DNA of 64,000 nucleotides from Palsa-506 sp963836355 (GTDB lineage: Bacteria > Actinomycetota > Actinomycetes > Streptosporangiales > Streptosporangiaceae), in contig CAWIJO010000020.1 in NCBI GenBank assembly GCA_963836355.1, forward strand, positions 62,001 through 126,000, written 5' to 3'. Shown one piece after another: positions 25,583 through 34,959 of the stretch. The notes under the pieces are model-generated. The model was not told the DNA's origin and did no database searches. It saw only the letters and a program-made list of their open reading frames with translations. A program made the position numbers and the translations under genes. The first letter of the stretch is position 1. Each line of letters starts with the position of its first letter.

Positions 25583-26686
25583 TCACAGGCCCTGGGTGCG
25601 CAGCCAGCGGATCTCGGCCTCGATGAACTCGTCGATCTCTCCGTCGAGCACCGCGGCGGTGTTCCCGGTCTCAACGCCGGTCCTCAGGTCCTTGATGTTC
25701 TGGTACGGATGCAGCACGTAGTTGCGAATCTGAGTGCCCCAGCTTCCGGCGTGATCGCCGCGCAATTCGGCCATCTTCGCCTGCTGCTCCGCCCGCTTGC
25801 GCTCTAGCAGCTTCGCTTGCAGCACCGCCATGGCGCTGGCCCGGTTCTGGATCTGGCTCCGCTCGTTCTGGCAGGAGACCACGATCCCGGTCGGCAGGTG
25901 GGTGATCCGGACCGCCGAGTCGGTGGTGTTGACCCCCTGGCCGCCCGGGCCGCTGGACCGGAACACGTCGACCCGGATCTCGTCCTCGGGAACCTCGATG
26001 TGGTCGGCCTGCTGGACGACCGGGATCACGTCCACGCCGGCGAACGAGGTCTGCCTGCGGCCCTGGTTGTCGTACTTGGAGATGCGGACCATCCGGTGCG
26101 TGCCGTGCTCGCCGCGCAGCGTGCCGTAGGCATAGGGGGCCTTGATCGCGAACGTCGTCGACTTGATTCCCGCTTCTTCCGCGTAGGACGTGTCGTAGAC
26201 CTCGGTCTGGTAGCCGTGCCGCTCCGCCCAGCGCAGGTAGATGCGCTGCAGCCCTTCCGCCCAGTCGGCCGCGTCGGCCCCGCCCGCCTGGGCGTTGATC
26301 GAAATCAGCGCCTCGCGGGAGTCGTACTCGCCGGACAGCAGGGTGCGGATCTCTAGCTGGTCGACCTCGCGGCGCAGCACCGCGAGGTCACGCATCGCCT
26401 CCACCCTGGTCGGCTCGTCGTGCTCGCTCTCGGCTAGCTCGAACATCACCGAGGTATCGTCGAGCCTGCTGGCCAGGCTTTCCAGCCGGGCTAGCTCGCC
26501 GTCGAGGTAGGACAGCCTGCGGGTGACCGCCTGGGCTTGCTCCTGGTCCTCCCAAAGACCAGGGTCGCCTGCCCGCACGCGGAGGCCGTCCGCTTCTTTT
26601 CGCATCGTCTCCGGGTCAAGGACGGCCTCCACGCTGGCGAGTTTGGCCTGTAGCTCCGAGATTTCGCCGGCGGGGTCGATTGCCAT
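25583..26686 (-). CDS. prfB: Peptide chain release factor 2, unusual tripeptide
   Basis: Predicted 367 residues in a single frame; there is no internal UGA, so no programmed frameshift as in Escherichia coli. The peptidyl-hydrolase GGQ lies in RSSGPGGQGVNTTDS (about residue 247). The stop-codon-recognition position, normally SPF in RF2, reads SKY in RISKYDNQGRRQTSF (about residue 205); I checked the codons (TCC AAG TAC). The rest fits RF2 rather than RF1. It should end translation at UGA and UAA. It precedes ftsE-ftsX-smpB on the same strand, the standard actinobacterial order. Confidence 0.95.
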   Translation of the reverse strand: MAIDPAGEISELQAKLASVEAVLDPETMRKEADGLRVRAGDPGLWEDQEQAQAVTRRLSYLDGELARLESLASRLDDTSVMFELAESEHDEPTRVEAMRDLAVLRREVDQLEIRTLLSGEYDSREALISINAQAGGADAADWAEGLQRIYLRWAERHGYQTEVYDTSYAEEAGIKSTTFAIKAPYAYGTLRGEHGTHRMVRISKYDNQGRRQTSFAGVDVIPVVQQADHIEVPEDEIRVDVFRSSGPGGQGVNTTDSAVRITHLPTGIVVSCQNERSQIQNRASAMAVLQAKLLERKRAEQQAKMAELRGDHAGSWGTQIRNYVLHPYQNIKDLRTGVETGNTAAVLDGEIDEFIEAEIRWLRTQGL

Positions 26687-26754
26687 GGCGGAAAGCCTAC
26701 GTCAGCCTGCAGGCTGGCAGCTTCCGGCCGGCCTACGGCGCCCGCCGGGACCGG

Positions 26755-29700
26755 CTACTCGGGCAGCCTGCTGGCTGTGACCAGCGTCCGGATCGCGCGT
26801 ACTGCCACCGAAAGCGTGGCCACCGTGAACGCGTCGCTCTCCCAGATCTCGGTCATTGTCTGCGCTGCCCGCCGTACCGCGGAGTCGTTCCGCTGCGCCC
26901 AGGCGGCCAGTCGCTGCTCCGGGCTGCCGCGGCTGGTCACTCTCAGCACGTCCTTGGCGAGGGCTGCGTGGGCCGAGTACAGGTCATCGCGCATTGCCCC
27001 GCGGGCCATCGTGTTCCACCGGTCGGCACGGGGCAGCGCGGTGATCCGGTCCCGCAGCCGGCTGATCTGCAGCCTCTCGGCCAGGTCGAAATAGACCTCG
27101 GCGGCCTCCTCGATATCGCGGCCGGTGCTCCTGGCTACCTGCACGATGTCGAAGGTCGAGTAGGCCGGGACCATGGCGGAGACCCAGTGGGCAAGGTCAG
27201 TAGGCACCCCCCGGGCGGTAAAGCTGTCCCGGCGCTGCTCGAACTCGGCCAGATCCCGGCCGGCCAGCAGCTTGGGCAGGCCGGCCGCGACGGTTACCAC
27301 GCCGCTGGCGAAGAAGCCGATCGTGGATTCGATGTCGAATGGAGGCCGGCGGCTGTGCAACAGCCAGCGGGCGGCCCGCTCAGTCAGCTTGCGGCCCTCC
27401 AGCGCCATCGCGATCTGAGTCGTCGTGCCGATCTCGCCGTCCAGCGCCTCGACCTGCGCCCAGAAGCCGGGCAGGCCGAAGACGTGCCTGGCCACCAGCC
27501 ACGCGCGAGTGATGTCCGGGACGGAGGCCCCGGTCTCCTCGCTCAGCCGGAATGCGAAGGTGATCCCGGCGCGGTCCACCATGTCGTTGACGATCTCGGT
27601 CGTGATGATCTGGCGGTGCAGCCGGTGGGCTCCCATCAGACGCGCGTAGCGCTCCTGCAACGCGGTGGGAAAGTAGCTGACCAGTACCCGGCGGAGGTAA
27701 TCGTCGTCGGGCAGGTCGGAGGCGAGCACCTCCTTTTCCGCGGCGATCTTGGTATGCGCGAGCAGCAAGGAGAATTCCGGCGTGGTGAGGCCGGTCCCGG
27801 CGGACCGCCGCTCGGTGATCTCCCGATCGCCGGGCAGCACGTCGAGCCTGCGGTGCACCCGCCGGTCCCGTTCCAGCTTCCGGATGTACCTGGCATGCAC
27901 GTGCAGCATCTGCGCGGCCTGCGCGCGGGATGCGGCGAGGGTCCTGTTCTGCTGATAGTTGTGCGCCAGCACCAGGGCCGCGACCTCATCGGTCATCTCG
28001 TGCAGCATCCGGTTTCGATCGGCGATCTGCAGCTCGCCGTTGCGCACCACCTGGTCAAGCAGGATCTTGATGTTGACCTCGTGGTCGGAGGTGTCCACGC
28101 CAGCCGAGTTGTCGATGAAATCGGTATTAACCAGGCCGCCGGCCAGCGCGTACTCGATCCGGGCCGCCTGCGTCAGGCCCAGGTTCCCGCCCTCGGCGAC
28201 GACGCTGGCGCGCAGCTCGGTCGCGTCCACCCGGACGGCGTCGTTGGACCGGTCGCCCGCATCGGCATGCGACTGGTTGCTCGCCTTGACATAGGTGCCG
28301 ATGCCGCCATTCCAGAGCAGGTCGACGGGCGCCGACAAGATAGCGGAGACCAGCTGATCGGGCGTCATGGAGGTGACCGCGTCGTCGATGCCGAGCGCGG
28401 CCCGCGCCTCCGGCGACACCCGGATCGACTTGGCGGTGCGCGGCCATACCCCGCCGCCGGGCGAGATCAGCGCCATGTCGTAGTCCGCCCAGGAGGATCT
28501 GGGCAGCGCGAACAGCCGTTCTCGCTCGGTGAAGGTCGCCGCCGGATCCGGGTCCGGGTCGATGAACACGTGCCGGTGGTCGAAGGCCGCCACCAGCTTG
28601 ATGTGCCGCGACTGGAGCATGCCGTTGCCGAAGACGTCACCGGACATGTCGCCGATGCCGACGACGGTGAAATCGCTCTTGCCGGTATCGGTGCCCAGCG
28701 CCTGGAAATGGAACTTAACCGACTCCCAGGCGCCGCGCGCGGTGATGCCCATCTTCTTGTGGTCGTAGCCCTCGGAGCCGCCGGATGCGAACGCGTCGCC
28801 CAGCCAGAACCCGTAGGTGCCGGCGATCTCGTTGGCCGTATCAGAGAACGTCGCCGTGCCCTTGTCCGCGGCCACCACCAGGTACGGGTCATCGCCGTCA
28901 TGCCGGACGACGCGGACGGGGGGCAGCAGCTGGCTCGCGTCCAGGTTGTCTGTGACGTCCAGCATGGCGGAAATGAACATCCGGTAGCAGGTCAGGACCT
29001 CGCCCAGGTACGCCTCGCGGTCCGCCGGGTTGGGCAGTTGCTTGCAGACGAAGCCGCCCTTGGCGCCGGACGGGACGATAACCGAGTTCTTCACCTCCTG
29101 TGCCGAGGCCAGGCCGAGTACCTCGGTCCGGAAGTCCTCCGGCCGGTCTGACCAGCGGAGCCCGCCCCGCGCGACGTCGGCGAACCGCAGGTGCACGCCC
29201 TCGAACCTGGGCGAATAGACGAACAGCTCGAACTGGGGCCGCGGGGCCGGCAGGTCGGGCACCTTGGCAGCGTCGAGCTTGGCCGCGAAGTAGGGTAGCG
29301 GGGCGCCGGGCGCCGCGCTCTGCTGGAAGTAATTCGTCCGCAGCGTCGCGTCAATCAGGCCCCAGTAGGCCCGCAGGATGCGGTCCTGGTCGAGGCTGGC
29401 CACATCGTCGAGCTCGCCGCGGATCTCCTCGGCGATGGCCTCGCTACGCTCGCTCCGGCCGTCCTGCCGGTCCGGGTCGAACCTGGATTCGAACAGCCGC
29501 ACCAGCAGCCGCGTCACCGTCGCGTTCGCGCGCAGCACCCGCTCGACGTACTCCTGGCTGAACCTGGCGCCGGTCTGGCGCAGGTACCTGGCGTACGCGC
29601 GCAGCACCACCACCTGCCGCCAGCTGAGATGCGCGTCCAGGACAAGGGCGTTGAACCCGTCATCCTCGATCTCCCCGTGCCACAGCGCGCCAAGTGCGCC

Positions 29701-31731
29701 TTCGAGCAGGTCTCGCACCGATTCCAGCGAGGCGGGAACCCGGGATCTGGCGACCGGGCCTGCCGAGTCCTGGCCCGATCCGGCGGCGTCCCCGGCACCG
29801 GTCCTGCGCAGCCCGAAGTCGTAGATCCAGAACGGCTCGGCGCCGGCCACCCCGGAGAACTCGTAGGGATGCTCGTCCACCACGTCGACACCCATGTGCT
29901 GGAGCCTGGGCAGGACGTCGGTAAGCGTGATCCGGGAGCCGGTCCGGTAGATCGTCAGTCGCCAGACCCGCCGGCTTGCCCCGGACGCGCTGGTCACGTG
30001 GTCATGCTGAACCGGCACGCCGCCGACGAAGCTGACCGACTCCCAGAACTCGAAGGCCACGTTGCCGCCCGACTCGCGCAGCTCAAGGATCCTGGTGAGA
30101 TCCCCGACGGCGGCCACGGCCGGGACATCGGTCTTGTAGGTATCGGGGATGGTGTCGCCGCACATGGCAAGGAGCACGCGGGCCCGCTGCGGGCCGAGCG
30201 ACCTGACGGCCGCCTCGGCCAGGTCGTCGTCCCACGACCTGACGACGGCAGCGAGTTCCTTCTCCAGCTCGGCCTCGTCCACCTCGGGCAGCGTGCTGCC
30301 GTGCGCGGCCCTGACCACGATGTGCAGCCTCGCCACGGATGACTCGCCGACCATCACGCCGTAGCCGATCGAGACCCCGTTCAGCGCCCTGAGCAGGATC
30401 TCCTGCGCACGCAGCCGGACCCTGGTGGTGTACTTGTCCCGCGGCAGGTAGACCAGGCAGGACATGTACCGGCCATAGATGTCCTTGCGCAGGAACAGCC
30501 GGGTCTGAGTGTGGTCGCGCAGCCGGAGCACTCCGGCCGCGATCGGGGCGAGGTCGGGCACCGAGATCTGGAAGAGCTCCTCCCGCGGGTAGTTCTCCAG
30601 GAATTCGGCGAGATCCTTCCCGTCGTGGCTTTCCGCAGCCAGCCCTAGCGACTCAAGGATGCCGGCCAGCTTGCGCCGCAGCACCGGGATGCGGGTGATG
30701 CTCTCGGTGTAGGCGACGTAGGTGTACAGGCCGAGGAACCGGTATTCGCCTGCCACCTCGCCCGCCTCGTCCAGCCGCTTTACCGCGACATAGTCCAGGT
30801 AGCTCGGCCGGTGCACGGTGGACAGCGAGTTGGCCTTGGTGAGAATCAGCCGCTGCGGATCCCGGGCCTTGGCTCTTACCTCCGGCGGCAGCGCGGCAAA
30901 CGAGGTCGACGCCTGCCGGTCATGACGCAGGATGCCAAGCCCGGTGGCTGGTACCGCGCGCAGCATCATCCCGTCCGGCCCGTCCGCCAGGTCGTACTCG
31001 CGGTAGCCGAGGAAGGTGAAATGACCGTCAGCGAGCCAGCGCAGCAACGCCTCGATCTCGGCTGGCGCCTCGACGGAAGCGGCTGGCGCCTCGGCGGTGG
31101 CCGCGGGCCCGGACATCGCGAGATCCTCAGCCAGCTGCACTGCCCTGGCCCGCATCCTGGAGTGGTCCTCCACCGCCACCCGCACGTCACCGAGCACTCG
31201 CTGCAGGTCCTCGGTGAGCGCTGCGGCCTCGGCGTCGTCGGCAAGCACGCCGATCTCGATATGCGTCCAGGACTCGCATATCTCGTCGTGGGCCGACGGC
31301 GACCCGTCGACCAGGCCGAGCACGTCGAGCAGCGTCCCGGTGACATCCCGGCGGACCCGCAGCTGCGGATGGACCACCCGATGCGCCTGCAGATCGTGCC
31401 TGGCCAGCTCCATCGTGACCGAGTCGACGAGGAACGGCATGTCATCGGTGACGACGTCGAGCACCGCGCCGGCCGGCTCAAGCGACGCATCGCCGGCCGC
31501 GCGGATCCGGACCAGCGCCCGGCCCTGTGGCCGGTGCGCGGCGAAGATGGCCTGCTCGGTGGCGACTGCGGCAATCCGGGCCGGCCCGGCCGCTGCGAGA
31601 TCTTCGACCGCGACGTGCCGGTAATAGACCCGCAGGTAGTTCTGCAGATCGCCTATCCCGGCGTCGCCGCTTGCCAGCCGCGCCGCCGCGGCCAGCAAGG
31701 CAAGCTTGTCGTCACCCGCGTGCTCCGCCAT
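26755..31731 (-). CDS. gdh: NAD-specific glutamate dehydrogenase, 180-kDa class
   Basis: Predicted 1658 residues, the length of the large NAD-GDH class known from Streptomyces and mycobacteria. ATG 31731 (MAEHAGDDKLALL) is preferred over an upstream in-frame start inside the preceding gene. A long ACT-containing N-terminal half precedes the catalytic core, seen in FVYSPRFEGVHLRFADVARGGLRWSDR, VPSGAKGGFVCKQLP (Gly/Lys-rich substrate loop) and GDMSGDVFGNGMLQS. It deaminates glutamate to 2-oxoglutarate with NAD+. It follows tryptophan dioxygenase by 47 bp and probably shares its transcript. Confidence 0.95.
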   Translation of the reverse strand: MAEHAGDDKLALLAAAARLASGDAGIGDLQNYLRVYYRHVAVEDLAAAGPARIAAVATEQAIFAAHRPQGRALVRIRAAGDASLEPAGAVLDVVTDDMPFLVDSVTMELARHDLQAHRVVHPQLRVRRDVTGTLLDVLGLVDGSPSAHDEICESWTHIEIGVLADDAEAAALTEDLQRVLGDVRVAVEDHSRMRARAVQLAEDLAMSGPAATAEAPAASVEAPAEIEALLRWLADGHFTFLGYREYDLADGPDGMMLRAVPATGLGILRHDRQASTSFAALPPEVRAKARDPQRLILTKANSLSTVHRPSYLDYVAVKRLDEAGEVAGEYRFLGLYTYVAYTESITRIPVLRRKLAGILESLGLAAESHDGKDLAEFLENYPREELFQISVPDLAPIAAGVLRLRDHTQTRLFLRKDIYGRYMSCLVYLPRDKYTTRVRLRAQEILLRALNGVSIGYGVMVGESSVARLHIVVRAAHGSTLPEVDEAELEKELAAVVRSWDDDLAEAAVRSLGPQRARVLLAMCGDTIPDTYKTDVPAVAAVGDLTRILELRESGGNVAFEFWESVSFVGGVPVQHDHVTSASGASRRVWRLTIYRTGSRITLTDVLPRLQHMGVDVVDEHPYEFSGVAGAEPFWIYDFGLRRTGAGDAAGSGQDSAGPVARSRVPASLESVRDLLEGALGALWHGEIEDDGFNALVLDAHLSWRQVVVLRAYARYLRQTGARFSQEYVERVLRANATVTRLLVRLFESRFDPDRQDGRSERSEAIAEEIRGELDDVASLDQDRILRAYWGLIDATLRTNYFQQSAAPGAPLPYFAAKLDAAKVPDLPAPRPQFELFVYSPRFEGVHLRFADVARGGLRWSDRPEDFRTEVLGLASAQEVKNSVIVPSGAKGGFVCKQLPNPADREAYLGEVLTCYRMFISAMLDVTDNLDASQLLPPVRVVRHDGDDPYLVVAADKGTATFSDTANEIAGTYGFWLGDAFASGGSEGYDHKKMGITARGAWESVKFHFQALGTDTGKSDFTVVGIGDMSGDVFGNGMLQSRHIKLVAAFDHRHVFIDPDPDPAATFTERERLFALPRSSWADYDMALISPGGGVWPRTAKSIRVSPEARAALGIDDAVTSMTPDQLVSAILSAPVDLLWNGGIGTYVKASNQSHADAGDRSNDAVRVDATELRASVVAEGGNLGLTQAARIEYALAGGLVNTDFIDNSAGVDTSDHEVNIKILLDQVVRNGELQIADRNRMLHEMTDEVAALVLAHNYQQNRTLAASRAQAAQMLHVHARYIRKLERDRRVHRRLDVLPGDREITERRSAGTGLTTPEFSLLLAHTKIAAEKEVLASDLPDDDYLRRVLVSYFPTALQERYARLMGAHRLHRQIITTEIVNDMVDRAGITFAFRLSEETGASVPDITRAWLVARHVFGLPGFWAQVEALDGEIGTTTQIAMALEGRKLTERAARWLLHSRRPPFDIESTIGFFASGVVTVAAGLPKLLAGRDLAEFEQRRDSFTARGVPTDLAHWVSAMVPAYSTFDIVQVARSTGRDIEEAAEVYFDLAERLQISRLRDRITALPRADRWNTMARGAMRDDLYSAHAALAKDVLRVTSRGSPEQRLAAWAQRNDSAVRRAAQTMTEIWESDAFTVATLSVAVRAIRTLVTASRLPE

Positions 31732-31778
31732 CGGTCCCACTCCTTCGTGTGCCGCCCGGCCGCCGCCTCGCTCCGGCG

Positions 31779-32666
31779 CTACAACCAATCTCGCAGTTCC
31801 CACAGCAGTGGGTAATAGCGCAACGGCACTCGCTTGTGCAGGTATGGCGCACCGGTGGACCCGCCGGTTCCGGATTTCGTGCCGATCTGCCGTTCAACCA
31901 TCTGGACGTGCCTGGCCCGCCAGAGTCCTGACATCTCATCGTGGGTCAGCAGATCCTCGGCGAGCTGCCAGAGATCATCCTGGCTGGCCCGGTCCCTGGC
32001 AATCGAGACCAGCGAGGCCAGCACCTGATCGGAATCCCCAACCGGCAGCCCGCGGGCGGCGAGCAGGCCCAGGAACGCATCCCAGAGCGAGGGCTCGGCC
32101 AGCCGCCGGGCCAGCCGGTCCCGTTCGGAGTCTGTCAGGGCACGGAACCGGGCAATATACCGCTCGTCCTTCGCCCCGGACAGGAACTCAATCTCGCGGA
32201 ACTGCACGGACTGGAAGCCGCTGGCCGGCGCGAGCGCCGCGCGGAACTCCAGGAAATCCTGCGGCGTCATCGTCTCGAGCACGTCGATCTGGCTGACCAG
32301 CAGCCGCTCGATAACGTGCGCGCGGCGCAGCAGTTGCCTGGCCCGCCACGTCTCGTCCGCCGACATCGCGTCCCGGGCGGCGCCGAGCTCATGCAGCAGT
32401 TGCTGGAACCAGAGTTCGTAGGCCTGATGCACGGTGATGAACAGCAACTCGTCATGGGCCGGCGGGTCGGTCAGCGGTACCTGCTGGGCGAGCAGCTCAG
32501 GCACCCGCAGGTAGCTGCCATAGGTCAGCCGGCCGCCTTCTTCGCCGAACCGTCGATCCGGCGCGGCCCTGGCCCGGCCGGCGGCCTCAGCGCGGCCGGC
32601 TGCCTCAGCCTTGCTTGCGGACTCGGTGCGGCCTGCGGGCTCGGTGCGGCCTGCTTGCCTGGTCAT
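31779..32666 (-). CDS. kynA: Tryptophan 2,3-dioxygenase
   Basis: Predicted 295 residues. After a ~40-residue Ala/Glu/Gly repeat tail (AGRTEPAGRTES...) the core starts at LTYGSYLRVPELLAQQ. Conserved blocks are HDELLFITVHQAYELWFQQ (distal-side His), FREIEFLSGAKD, the haem-ligand region and the C-terminal GSTGAPYLHKR. It opens the indole ring of tryptophan to N-formylkynurenine, the first step of the kynurenine route. Its ATG overlaps the stop of the acetoacetyl-CoA synthetase by 4 bp, so translation is coupled. The repeat tail is not part of the usual family. Confidence 0.95.
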   Translation of the reverse strand: MTRQAGRTEPAGRTESASKAEAAGRAEAAGRARAAPDRRFGEEGGRLTYGSYLRVPELLAQQVPLTDPPAHDELLFITVHQAYELWFQQLLHELGAARDAMSADETWRARQLLRRAHVIERLLVSQIDVLETMTPQDFLEFRAALAPASGFQSVQFREIEFLSGAKDERYIARFRALTDSERDRLARRLAEPSLWDAFLGLLAARGLPVGDSDQVLASLVSIARDRASQDDLWQLAEDLLTHDEMSGLWRARHVQMVERQIGTKSGTGGSTGAPYLHKRVPLRYYPLLWELRDWL

Positions 32667-34774
32667 TCGGGCTCCCTGGGCGCGAAATAGGGCAGCACTT
32701 CTGGGTTTGCCAGCGCATCCGGGTCGGCTGCCTCGGCAAGCGGGGTACCCAGCAGGATCTTCCTGACTGGCACCTCAAGCTTCTTGCCAGACAGTGTCCG
32801 CGGGATGCCAGGTACCTGATGGATCTCGTCCGGGACGTGCCGCGGCGACAGCTCGACACGCAGCCGCGAGCGGATCCGGGCGGTGAGGTCGTCGTCAAGA
32901 GCGCGGTTGCCGGCCATCGCGACATACAAGATGAGCCGGCCGTCGCGGCCAAGCCCGCCGGTGTCAACCACCAGGCTGTCGGCGATTTCCGGCAACTGCT
33001 CCACGACCCGGTAGAACTCGCTGGTGCCCATCCGGACGCCGCCCCGGTTCAAGGTGGCATCAGAGCGGCCGTAGATGACGCAGCCGCCGTCCGGCAGGAT
33101 CATGATCCAGTCTCCGTGCCGCCACACTCCCGGGTACTGGGCGAAGTAGCTTGCTGCGTAGCGCTCGCCGCCCCGATCGTTCCAGAAGCCGACCGGCATC
33201 GACGGCATCGGCCCCGTGATGACCAGTTCGCCAACCGCGCCGATGACAGGATTGCCACTGGCGTCATACGCCGCCACGTTCGCGCCGAGGCAACGGCCGG
33301 CGATCACCCCGGCTCGGACCGGGAGCAGCGGGCTCGGTCCGACGAACCCGGTGCACAGGTCGGTTCCGCCGGAGAACGAGCCGAGCAACAGATCGCTGCC
33401 TACCTCGGCGTAGACCCAGTGGAAGCCCTCCGGCGGCAGTGGCGACCCGGTGGAACCGACTCCGCGGAGCCTGGACAGGTCGTGCTGGGCGGCGGGCCGC
33501 AGCTCCGCCTTGGCGCAGGCGAGCAGGTACGGCGCCCCGGTGCCGGCGTAGGTCACGCCGGTCTCGGCGATCAGCCGCCACAGGGCCCCGGTGTCCGGAT
33601 GGGTCGCGCTGCCGTCGTAGAGCACCACTGTCGCGCCCGCAAGCAGGCCGCCAGCCAGGTAGTTCCACATCATCCAGCCGGTCGTGGTGTACCAGAAGAA
33701 GATGTCGTCCGGGCCGAGGTCCTGGTGGAAGGTAAGCACCTTGAGGTGCTCGAGGACGATGCCGCCGTGGCCGTGCACGATCGGCTTGGGCAGGCCGGTC
33801 GTGCCGGAGGAATACAGCACCCACAGCGGGTGATCAAACGGAACCTCGGTGAACTCAAGCGGGGCAGCGGCCGGATCAGTGCCGCCAGCTGCATCAGTGC
33901 CGCCAGCTGCATAAGCACCACCAGCGCAAACATCTTGATCGGCCGGATCAACGCCGCCGCCGGGCAAGTCATCCCAGCGGAGCGCGTGCCGGCCCGCGAC
34001 TGCCAGCCGCGGGTCCTGTGCCGCGGGGCCTACCAGCACCACCGCGGCCAGGCCGGGTAGCGCGGCCGCGATCGTCGCCACCTCGGGCCGCCGGTCGAAG
34101 GACTTGCCGCCGTAGACGTAGCCACCGGCCGCGATCAGCACCTTCGGCGAGATCTGCGCGAACCGGTCGATCACGCTGGGCGCGCCGAAATCCGGCGAGC
34201 ACGACGACCAGATCGCGCCAAGGCTTGCGGTGGCCAGCATGGCGATCAGCGCCGCCGGGACATTCGGCAAGTAGCCGGCCACGCGGTCGCCCGCGATGAC
34301 GCCGAGCCCGCGCAGCCCGGCCGCGACCCTGGCTACCTCGCGCTCCAGCTCCCCGTAGCTGAGCGACCCGCCGCTGCCGTCCTCGCCGCGGTAGATCACG
34401 GCGGTCCTGGCTGGCTCGTCGCGGGCGGCCCGCAAGGCGTTGCGCGCGTAGTTAAGCGTGGCGCCGTCGAACCAGCGCACGCCGGGCATCGCCGGGCCGG
34501 CCAGCGGCGGCCCGCTCCCCCGGTCGCCCAGCACCCCGAAATAATCCCAGACCGATTCCCAGAATGCGGCCGGCTCGGTCACTGACCACCGCCAGAGCTG
34601 GTCGTGGCCGGTCAGGTGGAGGTCGCGGTTGGCGGCCAGCCAGCTGGCGTAACTGGTGACCCGTGCCGCGGCGATCGATTCCGGCGTCGGCTCCCAGAGC
34701 ACCGCGCCGTAGTCACGCCCGAGCGCGGCCGCTGATCCCGGGTCGGCGGCGGGCGGATGATCGTCCTTAGGCAT
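32663..34774 (-). CDS. Acetoacetyl-CoA synthetase
   Basis: Predicted 703 residues. ATG 34774 (MPKDDHPPAADPG) is chosen; upstream in-frame codons overlap the divergent gene. The N-terminal block VRWFDGATLNYARNALR is typical of acetoacetate-CoA ligases. The AMP-binding P-loop is YSSGTTGLPKPIVHGHGG and the C-terminal catalytic Lys lies in LSGKKLEVPVRK. It activates acetoacetate with ATP and CoA. An AGGTDAAGGTD-type repeat insert (about residues 315-335) sits just before the P-loop domain. It is the first gene of an operon with kynA and gdh. Confidence 0.93.
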   Translation of the reverse strand: MPKDDHPPAADPGSAAALGRDYGAVLWEPTPESIAAARVTSYASWLAANRDLHLTGHDQLWRWSVTEPAAFWESVWDYFGVLGDRGSGPPLAGPAMPGVRWFDGATLNYARNALRAARDEPARTAVIYRGEDGSGGSLSYGELEREVARVAAGLRGLGVIAGDRVAGYLPNVPAALIAMLATASLGAIWSSCSPDFGAPSVIDRFAQISPKVLIAAGGYVYGGKSFDRRPEVATIAAALPGLAAVVLVGPAAQDPRLAVAGRHALRWDDLPGGGVDPADQDVCAGGAYAAGGTDAAGGTDPAAAPLEFTEVPFDHPLWVLYSSGTTGLPKPIVHGHGGIVLEHLKVLTFHQDLGPDDIFFWYTTTGWMMWNYLAGGLLAGATVVLYDGSATHPDTGALWRLIAETGVTYAGTGAPYLLACAKAELRPAAQHDLSRLRGVGSTGSPLPPEGFHWVYAEVGSDLLLGSFSGGTDLCTGFVGPSPLLPVRAGVIAGRCLGANVAAYDASGNPVIGAVGELVITGPMPSMPVGFWNDRGGERYAASYFAQYPGVWRHGDWIMILPDGGCVIYGRSDATLNRGGVRMGTSEFYRVVEQLPEIADSLVVDTGGLGRDGRLILYVAMAGNRALDDDLTARIRSRLRVELSPRHVPDEIHQVPGIPRTLSGKKLEVPVRKILLGTPLAEAADPDALANPEVLPYFAPREPE

Positions 34775-34959
34775 AGGCTCAGCATGGAACGTCCGGACGG
34801 CGGCCCGCAACGCAGGGGCCGGCCCGGGAGCCTCGGCAGCACTGACGCCTGGCCCGCCGATGGCCGACGCGGACGCCGGGCAACGCCGACCAGCACCACC
34901 GCGGGACCGGCGCACAGCGACGGCTGCGTACAGCCCGGCAGGACGGGTAGGCGTATTCC

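Noticed and set aside
26680..29151. 823-codon plus-strand frame opposite NAD-glutamate dehydrogenase
   Set aside because: It is the antisense shadow of a well-conserved gene; composition is Arg/Gly/His-rich with no domain, as expected in high-GC DNA.
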